Origin: JACVRW01 sp963808545
Lineage (GTDB): Bacteria > Actinomycetota > Thermoleophilia > Solirubrobacterales > Thermoleophilaceae
Direction of reading: 5' to 3'
Assembly: GCA_963808545.1 (NCBI GenBank)
Contig: CAWEGB010000011.1
Span: 186,001 to 250,000 of the forward strand
Length of the DNA stretch: 64,000 nucleotides
The notes below the pieces were generated by a model, which worked only from the letters and a program-made list of their open reading frames with translations, was not told the origin of the DNA and did no database searches. Within the stretch, counting starts at the first letter, position 1. Each line of letters starts with the position of its first letter. A program made the position numbers and the translations under genes. Of the stretch, positions 49,590-56,725 are shown piece by piece.

Positions 49590-49770
49590 ACCCTCCAGCC
49601 GCCAGATGCCGGTCGCCGGCTTCGGTCCCCACGCCGAGGGGGTGCACGGGGTGGACGAGCGCGTACATCTCCCCTCCGTGGTGGAGACGGCTCAGGTGCT
49701 AGGGATCTTCATCCGGGACTGGTGCGGGTTAGTACCGTCCTCGGAGAACCCGACCAGGTAGGAGTTGACC

Positions 49771-50034
49771 ATGCGCCTGAACGACCTCATGAACAGGGCG
49801 AAGCGGATCGTGGACCAGCGCGGCGGCACGGACGCGCTCAAGGAGGACGCCCAGGAGCTGAAGGACATCGCTTCGGGCAAGGGCACCACCCAGGAGAAGG
49901 CCAAGCGCGCCGCCGAGGCGCTCAAGGAGCCCGGGGCTCCGGGCGGGCCCGACCGGCCGGCCGGCGACCGGCCAGCCGGCGAACGGCCGGCCGGCGAGCG
50001 GCCGAGCGGCGATCAGCCGCGCGAGCACCGCTAG
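49771..50034 (+). CDS. small antitoxin-like/helical protein with Pro-Ala-Gly repeats (87 aa)
   Basis: An 87-residue protein. The first half is a charged amphipathic helix (MRLNDLMNRAKRIVDQRGG, LKEDAQELKDIASGKG), like the small Rv0909-type antitoxin-like proteins. The second half is low complexity with repeated GDRPAGERPA units. ATG 49771 follows TAGGAG. No toxin gene is visible beside it, so a toxin-antitoxin role is not supported. Confidence 0.5.
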   Translation: MRLNDLMNRAKRIVDQRGGTDALKEDAQELKDIASGKGTTQEKAKRAAEALKEPGAPGGPDRPAGDRPAGERPAGERPSGDQPREHR

Positions 50035-50049
50035 GGCCCCCAGACCTCG

Positions 50050-50542
50050 ATGTCGTCGACGCCGGACCTGCCGGAGCTGCCCGACTGGGTGAAATCGCTG
50101 GGCCTGCCCAAGGTCGCCGCCGATGCGATCGACCGGTTCTGGAAGCCGGTCTGGGAGGACATCCGCCACCAGCTCGAGCTGCTGCCGGACCATCGCGGGC
50201 GGATCCCGGACGAGGCGCCTGCGCCCGACGGCAACTGGCTGGCCTTCGAGGCCAAGGAGGAGCTCGAGCCCGGCGAGCGCTGGCGGGCCTCGTTCGAGGC
50301 CATGTGGCCCGCCTACCGCCGCTGGTACCTGAAGGACGGCGACGACGCACGCCCGAGCGTGAGCGACTGCCGCCGCATGCTCGACGAGCACATGCCGGAG
50401 TCTGGGGTCTGCTCGACGGCGTGAACGACGCCGGCCTGGCCGCCTCGCTCACCTTCGGCGGCAGGCGCGCGGTGGGCGACGGCTTCGGCATCCCGAGACG
50501 CAGCACACCCAGGCGTTCGCCGAGGGGCAGCGCGCGGCCTGA
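50050..50542 (+). pseudogene. remnant of a C45-type acyltransferase/hydrolase with internal deletions
   Basis: Three pieces of one protein appear in order. ATG 50050 to about 50404 gives DLPELPDWVKSLGLPKVA through RMLDEHMPE. The next frame gives LLDGVNDAGLAASLTFGGR and VGDGFGIP, the family's central segment. A third frame gives TQAFAEGQRAA before a TGA at 50540-50542. Whole proteins of this acyl-CoA:6-aminopenicillanate-acyltransferase-like family are about 350 residues, so two large in-between parts are missing and frames differ. It is a dead gene with two deletions. Confidence 0.6.
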
Positions 50543-50601
50543 GCCGCGGGCCGGTTTACCATAGCCCGCGCCAGACGTCCGCTAACTGCGAGGAGCACCA
50601 G

Positions 50602-52050
50602 ATGGCCGACCCGCGTGAGCTGCGCAACTTCATCAACGGCGAGTTCAAGGCGCCGAGCGACGGGCAGACGATGGACGTTGTCAACCCCTCCACGGGTGAG
50701 GTCTACGCCACCGCTCCGAAGTCGGGCGAGGCCGACATCGACGATGCCCTGAAGGCCGCCCAGAGGGCCTTCGACTCCGGCTGGCGCGACACCACCCCGA
50801 GCGAGCGCATGACCGCGATGCTGAAGATGGCCGACGCCATCGAGGAGAACGCGGAGAAGCTGGTGGAGATCGAGGCCGAGAACACCGGCAAGCCCAAGGG
50901 GCTCACGCTCAGCGAGGAGATCCCGCCGATGTGCGACCAGATCCGCTTCTTCGCGGGGGCAGCGCGCATGCTGGAGGGCAAGGCCACGGCCGAGTACATG
51001 GCCGGCTTCACCTCCTCGATACGTCGAGAGCCGATCGGGGTGATCGGCTCGGTCACACCCTGGAACTACCCGATGATGATGGCGGTGTGGAAGTTCGGCC
51101 CCGCGCTGGCGGCGGGGAACACCATGGTCATCAAGCCGTCCGACACCACGCCCGCCAGCACGGTCTACATGGCCGAGCTGTTCGCCGAGATCCTGCCGCC
51201 AGGGGTGTTCAACGTGGTCTGCGGGGATCGCGACACCGGCGCCGGCGTGGTGGCGCATCCGATTCCGCAGATGGTGTCGATCACCGGCAGCATCGCCGCC
51301 GGCAAGGCCGTGGCCCGCTCGGCGGCCGACACGCTCAAGCGCACCCACCTCGAGCTCGGCGGCAAGGCGCCGGTGATCGTGTTCGACGACGCCGACCTGT
51401 CGAGCGCTGCCGAGGAGATCGCCGTGGCCGGCTACTTCAACGCGGGGCAGGACTGCACCGCGGCGACGCGCGTCCTGGCGGGCGCGGGCGTGCAGGAGGA
51501 CATCGCCGCCGCGCTGGTCGAACAGGCTGGCACGGTGCGACTGTCAAAGGACGAGGAGGCCGATTCGGAGGACTTCTTCATCCCTCCGATCAACAACGCC
51601 GACCAGCTCGAGAAGGTCAACGGCATGGTGGAGCGCACCCCCGACCACGCCAAGGTGCTCGTGGGCGGCGAGCGCGCGACCGACGACGGCTACTTCTACG
51701 CGCCGACCGTGATCGACGGTGTCGAGCAGGCCGACGAGCTGGCCACGAGCGAGATCTTCGGGCCGGTGATCACCGTCCAGTCGTTCAGCGACGAGGACGA
51801 GGCGCTGCGCTGGGCCAACGGGACCGAGTACGGCCTCGCCTCGAGCGTGTGGACGAGCAACCACAAGCGCGCGCTGCGGGTGTCACGCGCACTCGACTTC
51901 GGGTGTGTCTGGGTCAACTGCCACATCCCGCTCGTCGCGGAGATGCCGCACGGCGGCTTCAAGCACTCGGGATACGGCAAGGACCTGTCGGGCTACTCGT
52001 TCGAGGAGTACACCCGCGTGAAGCACGTGATGTCCGCGCTCGAGGGCTGA
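50602..52050 (+). CDS. aldehyde dehydrogenase (aminobutyraldehyde-type)
   Basis: A 482-residue NAD-dependent aldehyde dehydrogenase. VTPWNYPMMMAVWKFGPALA is the cofactor loop, LELGGKAPVIVFDDAD holds the Glu general base and FNAGQDCTAATRVLAG the catalytic Cys. The sequence is close to the gamma-aminobutyraldehyde/betaine aldehyde dehydrogenases. The ATG follows a CGAGGAGC site, and a TACCAT box lies upstream at about 50559. A phosphotriesterase-like gene lies convergent next to it. Confidence 0.9.
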   Translation: MADPRELRNFINGEFKAPSDGQTMDVVNPSTGEVYATAPKSGEADIDDALKAAQRAFDSGWRDTTPSERMTAMLKMADAIEENAEKLVEIEAENTGKPKGLTLSEEIPPMCDQIRFFAGAARMLEGKATAEYMAGFTSSIRREPIGVIGSVTPWNYPMMMAVWKFGPALAAGNTMVIKPSDTTPASTVYMAELFAEILPPGVFNVVCGDRDTGAGVVAHPIPQMVSITGSIAAGKAVARSAADTLKRTHLELGGKAPVIVFDDADLSSAAEEIAVAGYFNAGQDCTAATRVLAGAGVQEDIAAALVEQAGTVRLSKDEEADSEDFFIPPINNADQLEKVNGMVERTPDHAKVLVGGERATDDGYFYAPTVIDGVEQADELATSEIFGPVITVQSFSDEDEALRWANGTEYGLASSVWTSNHKRALRVSRALDFGCVWVNCHIPLVAEMPHGGFKHSGYGKDLSGYSFEEYTRVKHVMSALEG

Positions 52051-52053
52051 TGT

Positions 52054-53007
52054 CTACGAACCCAGCCACCGTTTGGGATTGTCGACCATCATCTGCTCGA
52101 GCTGGTCGTCGGTCATGCCGCGCTCCTTCAACTCGGGAATGACCGAGTCGAACAGGAAGGTCATGCTCCAGTCCGGCACCTCGTTGGCCTTGAGGTACTC
52201 CTGGACCTCGGGCGGGAACCAGTCGATGGACGAGCAGTAGTCCTGTGAGATGAACATGCGGTCGGCGTAGCCGCGCTCGAGCAGCGCCAGCGTGGTGGCG
52301 TTGCGGTTGGGCGTGGGCAGGTAGATGTCGATGCCGTAGCGGTCGAGGCCGACCCAGCATCCGGTCTCGAGCAGCTGCTCGATGTACTCGAGGTCGTCGG
52401 TGTCGCCGGTGTGCGCCATCTGGATCTTGGTCGGGTCGACACCCTCCTCGGCGAAGATGCGCATCTGCTCCGGACCCGTCCCGCTGGCCGGCCTCGAGTG
52501 GGCCATGATCGGCCTGCCGGTCCGGTTGCTGGCCCGGGCGGCGGCGCGGTGCACCTTCTCCACGTTGGGCGTGACCCCGGGCTCGTCGGCTGCGCACTTG
52601 ATGAAGGCCGGCTTGATGCCGGTGCCCTGGATCCCGTTCTCGATCTCGTGGACGAAGATGTCGGCGATCGCATCCTCGTCGCGGCTCAGGAGTCCCTGGG
52701 GGAGGTGGTCGTAGGTGTAGATCCCCGTGGCCAGGACGACCTGGATCCCCGCCTCGTCCGCCACCCGCCGGCTGAACGCCGCATCCCGGTTGAGGTACAT
52801 CGCCGCCGGATCGACGACCGTCCTGATGCCGTGCCCCTTGACCGCATGGGCGTCGGCCATGGCGGCCGCCCACTCGGCCTCCTCGTCGTAGAGGTGCGGA
52901 AACTGCGCCCGCATGGCCTCGTCCGTGGTCCGGAAGTGCTCATGGATGAGCGTCCTGCCGAGTTCCTCGACGTCGATGGGACCGTTGACGGTCTCGACTG
53001 ACGGCAT
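52054..53007 (-). CDS. phosphotriesterase-like metal hydrolase
   Basis: A 317-residue amidohydrolase of the phosphotriesterase-like lactonase type. LGRTLIHEHF is the HxH metal pair, GIKPAFIKCAADEP carries the bridging Lys, MAHSRPASGTGPEQMRIFAE the next His region, QMAHTGDTDDLEYIEQLLE another and FISQDYCSSIDWFP the Asp. Activity could be lactone or phosphotriester hydrolysis. The ATG at 53007 has a GGAGGACCC site. It is convergent to the aldehyde dehydrogenase gene, and tRNA-Trp follows upstream. Confidence 0.85.
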   Translation of the reverse strand: MPSVETVNGPIDVEELGRTLIHEHFRTTDEAMRAQFPHLYDEEAEWAAAMADAHAVKGHGIRTVVDPAAMYLNRDAAFSRRVADEAGIQVVLATGIYTYDHLPQGLLSRDEDAIADIFVHEIENGIQGTGIKPAFIKCAADEPGVTPNVEKVHRAAARASNRTGRPIMAHSRPASGTGPEQMRIFAEEGVDPTKIQMAHTGDTDDLEYIEQLLETGCWVGLDRYGIDIYLPTPNRNATTLALLERGYADRMFISQDYCSSIDWFPPEVQEYLKANEVPDWSMTFLFDSVIPELKERGMTDDQLEQMMVDNPKRWLGS

Positions 53008-53058
53008 GCGGGTCCTCCTGCCGGGTGCGGTGCGCGGAGGAAACCTAACGTGGTGAGG

Positions 53059-53131
53059 CGGGGCAGCCAGGACTCGAACCTGGGATCGCCGGTTTTGGAG
53101 ACCGGCGCCTTACCAATCTGGCCACTGCCCC
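53059..53131 (-). tRNA. tRNA-Trp (CCA)
   Basis: The minus strand folds as a 73-nt cloverleaf with GGGGCAG/CTGCCCC acceptor, a CCGGT/ACCGG anticodon stem with CCA, and discriminator G as usual for Trp. Confidence 0.95.
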
Positions 53132-53179
53132 TGGGGCTTGAGATTGTAGATGCGACGTCTGCTTGTCTGTCCGGGGGCG

Positions 53180-53965
53180 ATGCGAACGTACGTTCGTATG
53201 CGCAGGAGATCACGGGCCGAGTACTCGACTGTCACCGCGCTGATCAGTGAGGGCTTCGGCGACTCGGAGATCGCTCGGCGTACAGCAATTCCTCGTGCGA
53301 CCATCAGTGCATGGCGACATGGCCGGGGGACCGTGTTTCACGAGCGGCTCATGCAAGCTCGCGACACATGGCTGCCACAGGATGCGCGCCTCTACTGCTA
53401 TCTGCTCGGGATCTACCTCGGCGACGGCTGCCTGACCGTCCTGCCGAGCGGCGCGAGCTCGCTCATCGTCAGCTTGGACACACGGTACCCCGGTGTGATC
53501 GAAGAGGTCGCCGGCGCTATGGCAAACACGTTGCCGGGTGTGACCGTAAGACACCTGAGCGTGGAGGGATCGCGGGTGCGAGTGTTGAAGGCAAGCCATC
53601 CCGTCCTGCCGTTTGCCTTCCCACAGCACGGGCCGGGCCTCAAGCATCTGCGTCCAATCAAGCTTCGGTCTTGGCAAAGTAGCCTCACCGCGGCGCACCC
53701 CACAGCGCTTCTTCGCGGCCTCATTCACTCGGATGGCTGCCGGGTGCTCAACCGGTTCAAGACCCGACTACCCAGTGGGCGCGTGGCGAGCTACGAGTAT
53801 CCGCGCTACTTCTTCTCGAACCTGTCGGCTGACATCCGGCGAATCTTCTGCGACCACTGCGAGCTGCTCGGCATCCGCTGGTCGCAGTCCAACCCGCGCA
53901 ACATCTCTGTGTCTCATCGGGACAGCGTGGCCCGCCTGGATGAGTTCATCGGCCCGAAGACCTGA
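53180..53965 (+). CDS. HTH-LAGLIDADG endonuclease-like protein, intact copy
   Basis: A 261-residue protein from ATG 53180 (MRTYVRM). An N-terminal HTH (TALISEGFGDSEIARRTAIP) is followed by two LAGLIDADG-type motifs, LYCYLLGIYLGDGCL and ALLRGLIHSDGCRV, as in single-chain homing endonucleases, plus LPFAFPQHGPGLKHL and RFKTRLPSGRVASYEYPRYF. A second possible start is ATG 53198. A perfect CGAACGTACGTTCG palindrome lies across the N-terminal codons. It is set between tRNA-Trp and tRNA-Leu(TAG), both on the opposite strand. I infer a stand-alone homing-type endonuclease; activity is untested. Confidence 0.78.
   Translation: MRTYVRMRRRSRAEYSTVTALISEGFGDSEIARRTAIPRATISAWRHGRGTVFHERLMQARDTWLPQDARLYCYLLGIYLGDGCLTVLPSGASSLIVSLDTRYPGVIEEVAGAMANTLPGVTVRHLSVEGSRVRVLKASHPVLPFAFPQHGPGLKHLRPIKLRSWQSSLTAAHPTALLRGLIHSDGCRVLNRFKTRLPSGRVASYEYPRYFFSNLSADIRRIFCDHCELLGIRWSQSNPRNISVSHRDSVARLDEFIGPKT
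53183..53196. promoter_or_regulatory. LexA/SOS-box-like palindrome over the LAGLIDADG start
   Basis: CGAACGTACGTTCG is a perfect 14-bp palindrome, the form CGAAC-N4-GTTCG known for Gram-positive LexA sites. It begins one base after the ATG 53180. TCTGTCC lies upstream as at the other two loci. Confidence 0.6.
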
Positions 53966-53978
53966 CGAGAGCGCCTAG

Positions 53979-54062
53979 TGCGGGCGGAGGGACTCGAACC
54001 CCCACAGTCTTTCGACCACGAGGACCTAAACCTCGCGCGTCTGCCAGTTCCGCCACGCCCGC
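53979..54062 (-). tRNA. tRNA-Leu (TAG)
   Basis: The 84-nt minus-strand cloverleaf has a GCGGGCG/CGCCCGC acceptor, CGAGG/CCTCG anticodon stem with TAG, long variable arm and discriminator A. The LAGLIDADG stop is 13 bp from its 3' end. Confidence 0.95.
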
Positions 54063-54094
54063 TTTGTCACGGCGCGATCAGACCCGTCACAGGT

Positions 54095-54100
54095 TAGGGT
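54095..54100 (+). promoter_or_regulatory. TAGGGT -10 element of the 54108 membrane gene
   Basis: TAGGGT ends 7 nt before the ATG at 54108 with no Shine-Dalgarno. It is one of the clearest candidate leaderless promoters. Confidence 0.55.
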
Positions 54101-54107
54101 GTCGCCG

Positions 54108-54587
54108 ATGGCCGACACCGTTCTCGTCCGCCCCAACCGGGACAAGACCGAGTCCAAGGCCACCAAGGCCATCGTCGTGCTCCTGCTGCTGGTGAGCGCC
54201 GGCCTCATCCTGATCGTCACCGTGGGTGGCTGGTCGAAGCTGCAGGGCGCACAGATCGTCGCGGTCGCCTACATCATCGTGTACGCGGTCATGGCCTTCT
54301 ACGTTGCCCGCTGGAACCGTGGCGTGCTGCCGGTGGCGGCCGCGCTGGCGGTCCTGTTCACCGTGTTCGCCGCGGTGGCGGGCCCCGCGTGGTTCGAGCG
54401 CGACAAGGCCGGCTTCGCCGATCCCGCGCTGGATCCGGCGATGCTCGGCCTGCTGACGGTGATCCTCATTCCGGTGCAGCTGCTGCTGGTGGCGTTCGCC
54501 ATGAGGGGCTTCCAGCAGAAGTGGAACGTCGAGGTGGAGGTCGCTCAGGACGACGTCGGGCCGGGCAGCCGCGTTCAGCCGGCCTGA
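54108..54587 (+). CDS. small membrane protein, four-helix
   Basis: A 159-residue membrane protein with hydrophobic stretches at about 22-44, 50-68, 75-95 and 112-135, and a charged tail (QKWNVEVEVAQDDVG). ATG 54108 follows TAGGGT by 7 nt and there is no Shine-Dalgarno. I do not recognise it. It lies between two leucine tRNA genes. Confidence 0.7.
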   Translation: MADTVLVRPNRDKTESKATKAIVVLLLLVSAGLILIVTVGGWSKLQGAQIVAVAYIIVYAVMAFYVARWNRGVLPVAAALAVLFTVFAAVAGPAWFERDKAGFADPALDPAMLGLLTVILIPVQLLLVAFAMRGFQQKWNVEVEVAQDDVGPGSRVQPA

Positions 54588-54612
54588 CGAGGACCTACAC
54601 TTAGCGGACCGA

Positions 54613-54696
54613 GCGGCGGTGTCCAAACTGGTATAGGAGGCGGTCTCAAAAACCGCTGCCCGAAAGGGCGTGTGGGTTCGAATCCCATCCGCCGTA
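54613..54696 (+). tRNA. tRNA-Leu (CAA)
   Basis: The 84-nt plus-strand cloverleaf has a GCGGCGG acceptor, anticodon CAA in a GCGGT/ACCGC stem, a long variable arm and discriminator A; G1 pairs with U72. Confidence 0.94.
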
Positions 54697-54701
54697 CTCG
54701 C

Positions 54702-55106
54702 ATGACGAGAGCGTTCACGGCCTGCATCGCCGGCCTCGTGGTTGCCGCCACGGGCGGGGCGTGCGGCAATGAAGGGGAGGAACCCCGCGTGACGGGGACT
54801 CCGGAGCCCGATCACGCCACCGAGGTCGCACGCGACCCGTATGCGCTCACCTGCCGTGACCTCGCGCGCCAGACCCTCCACCCCGAGAGCGCGAAGCTCG
54901 TGATCCGAGCGGAGTTCGCTCTCGCCCAGGATCCAGCCCTCAGGGAGGTCGTGGCCCGGGAGACCCTCAACCGCACCGGTCGCAGCGTCTACTACGCGCT
55001 CACCGAGATCTGCAAGACCTCCGAGCCCGGCTTCAAGCCCGGTCGCCAGGCCGTCGAGGCGGTTCGGCAGGGGAAGTATCTGGCCGCGCGGAACCGGCCC
55101 GGGTAG
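54702..55106 (+). CDS. putative lipoprotein, hypothetical
   Basis: A 134-residue protein with a hydrophobic N-terminus ending VVAATGGACGN, which contains a possible lipobox (GGAC). The rest is charged (YALTCRDLARQTLHPESAKL) with a GRSVYYALTEICKTSEPGF end; two Cys could form a disulfide. It begins 6 nt after tRNA-Leu(CAA) and its end overlaps the convergent membrane gene by 74 nt. No function is known. Confidence 0.55.
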   Translation: MTRAFTACIAGLVVAATGGACGNEGEEPRVTGTPEPDHATEVARDPYALTCRDLARQTLHPESAKLVIRAEFALAQDPALREVVARETLNRTGRSVYYALTEICKTSEPGFKPGRQAVEAVRQGKYLAARNRPG

Positions 55107-55542
55107 CCCCCCAGGCCATACCGGCCGTTCCGAGCAGGGCGAAGAACGCTCCGATCCGCCGTCCGGTGGCGGTGTCGAGCTCCTGCGCCGCCACCTCGAA
55201 GCCCGGCGGATTCAGCAGCCGGTAGACGATCAGCAGCGCGGACAGGGCAGCCGCGATCGCCACGGCGTTCGCGAGCAGCGGGTTGGGAGCAAGGCGGGGA
55301 ACGAGCGAGCGAGCCCCGAGACCGACACCCAAGGCGGCGGACACGAACAGGACGATGTCGATCACCCGGAACGCCTCGAACGCGTTGAGGCGTGCCTCCT
55401 CGACCGTCGCCGAGCCGGCGTCGCCCGGCAGGTCCACGCGCACGTCGAGCCCGAACCAGGGCAGGAACATGCTCGCCATCAGCAGCGCGCCGCTCGCCCC
55501 GGCCACGAGCGCGCCGGTTCTGCCCTGGTCCACGGCGGGCAT
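55033..55542 (-). CDS. membrane protein (169 aa)
   Basis: A 169-residue protein with four hydrophobic helices (TGALVAGASGALLMASMFLP, VIDIVLFVSAALGVGLGAR, LLANAVAIAAALSALLIVYR and IGAFFALLGTAGMAWGA). GLDVRVDLP follows helix 1. I start at ATG 55542, 13 bp from the divergent peptidase-like ATG. Family unknown. Its last 74 nt overlap the convergent lipoprotein gene. Confidence 0.6.
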   Translation of the reverse strand: MPAVDQGRTGALVAGASGALLMASMFLPWFGLDVRVDLPGDAGSATVEEARLNAFEAFRVIDIVLFVSAALGVGLGARSLVPRLAPNPLLANAVAIAAALSALLIVYRLLNPPGFEVAAQELDTATGRRIGAFFALLGTAGMAWGATRAGSARPDTSPAEPPRRPGDRA

Positions 55543-55555
55543 ACTGCCACCCCGG

Positions 55556-56725
55556 ATGACGGTCGACACCTTCGCCGAGGCAGAGGCGCTCGCCGACGGC
55601 GCCGGCCCGCGTCCTCCGGGGTCGGATGCCGAGCGAGCCGCGGCAGAGCACCTCGCCGCGCGGCTGCGCACGCTCGGGCGCGCGGCCGACATCGAGACGT
55701 TCGACGTCTGGCCGCGCTGGCCGCTCGCCTATGCGCTGCACGCCCTCGCCGGTATCGCGGCGAGCCTCCTGTCGCTCGTCCAGCAGGAGCTGGCCGTGCT
55801 CCTGGCGCTCCTGGCGACCGCGCTCACCGCGGTCGACGCCGGCGGCATCCTCACGACCACCCGCCGGCTGCTCGGGCGCCGGGAGTCCCAGAACCTCGTC
55901 TCCTGGGGAGACCGCGACCGTCCGGGCCACCTGCTGCTCGTGGCCCACACCGACAGCGGTCCGGGCGGACTGGCGGCGGGCGACGGCGTTCGCCGGCTCC
56001 TGGCCGCCCTGCCCGGCCCTCTGCGGAGGCCGCTCTCCCCCTACGCCCTGCTCGTGTGGACGCTGGCCGCGGTGTTTGTCGTGTGCCTCCTGCGTCTCGA
56101 CGGATCCTCCGGCCCGGCACTCGACGTCCTGCAGTTCCTGGTCACGATCGGGCTGCTGGCCGCCGTGCCGCTGCTGCTCGGCCTCGCTCTCGCCACCCCG
56201 CAGGCCGGTGAGAACGACAACGCGTCCGGCGTGGCGCTGGCTCTGAGGATGGCCGAGCGGGTCGAGCTCGAGCACTTCGGCGTACACCTGCTGTTCACCG
56301 GTTCGCGCAAGGCGATGGCCCAGGGCATGCGCAGCTTCCTGCTGCGGCACCGCGGCGCCCTCGACGCCGAGCGCACGGTGGTGCTGAACCTCGATCGGGT
56401 CGGCGACGACGCTCCTCGCTACACGCGCCGTGAGGGCCCGGTGGTGGCCCTTCGCGCCCACGTCCAGCTGGTGGAGCTCTGCGCCGGCGTGGTCGAGGAC
56501 GCCCCGGAGGCCGGGGCCGGATCGGTCATCGGACGTTCACCCGGCGACGGCTACGCCGCCCGCACCGGCGGCCTGCCGGCGATCACCCTTACCTGCTCCG
56601 ACGAGCGCGGGTACGCCTCCCGGCGGCTGACCGAGCGCGCTCTCGCCCAGGCCGAGGCCTTCTGCGCCGAGCTCATCCACCGGATCGACGCCGAGATCGG
56701 GCCGGAGCTCAGGAGGAGGAGCTAG
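55556..56725 (+). CDS. membrane-anchored M28-like peptidase homologue, catalytic residues altered
   Basis: A 389-residue protein with an M28-type fold split by membrane helices. HLLLVAHTDSGPGG keeps the metal His-x-Asp and AGENDNASGVALALRMAER the second Asp, but where active enzymes have an EE pair it reads LFTGSRKAMAQG. PPGSDAERAAAEHL near the start is the usual entry helix. Two hydrophobic stretches at about 65-90 and three at about 160-225 suggest membrane anchoring. I infer a non-catalytic or altered-activity M28 relative. It overlaps the convergent synthetase end by 17 nt. Confidence 0.65.
   Translation: MTVDTFAEAEALADGAGPRPPGSDAERAAAEHLAARLRTLGRAADIETFDVWPRWPLAYALHALAGIAASLLSLVQQELAVLLALLATALTAVDAGGILTTTRRLLGRRESQNLVSWGDRDRPGHLLLVAHTDSGPGGLAAGDGVRRLLAALPGPLRRPLSPYALLVWTLAAVFVVCLLRLDGSSGPALDVLQFLVTIGLLAAVPLLLGLALATPQAGENDNASGVALALRMAERVELEHFGVHLLFTGSRKAMAQGMRSFLLRHRGALDAERTVVLNLDRVGDDAPRYTRREGPVVALRAHVQLVELCAGVVEDAPEAGAGSVIGRSPGDGYAARTGGLPAITLTCSDERGYASRRLTERALAQAEAFCAELIHRIDAEIGPELRRRS

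Noticed and set aside
49771..50034. Toxin-antitoxin pair around the small helical protein
   Set aside because: No toxin frame next to it; the following frame is an acyltransferase remnant.
53059..54696. tRNA cluster as an integrated element with att sites
   Set aside because: No integrase, no phage or plasmid gene and no duplicated tRNA 3' ends were seen; the cluster looks chromosomal with one endonuclease gene in it.
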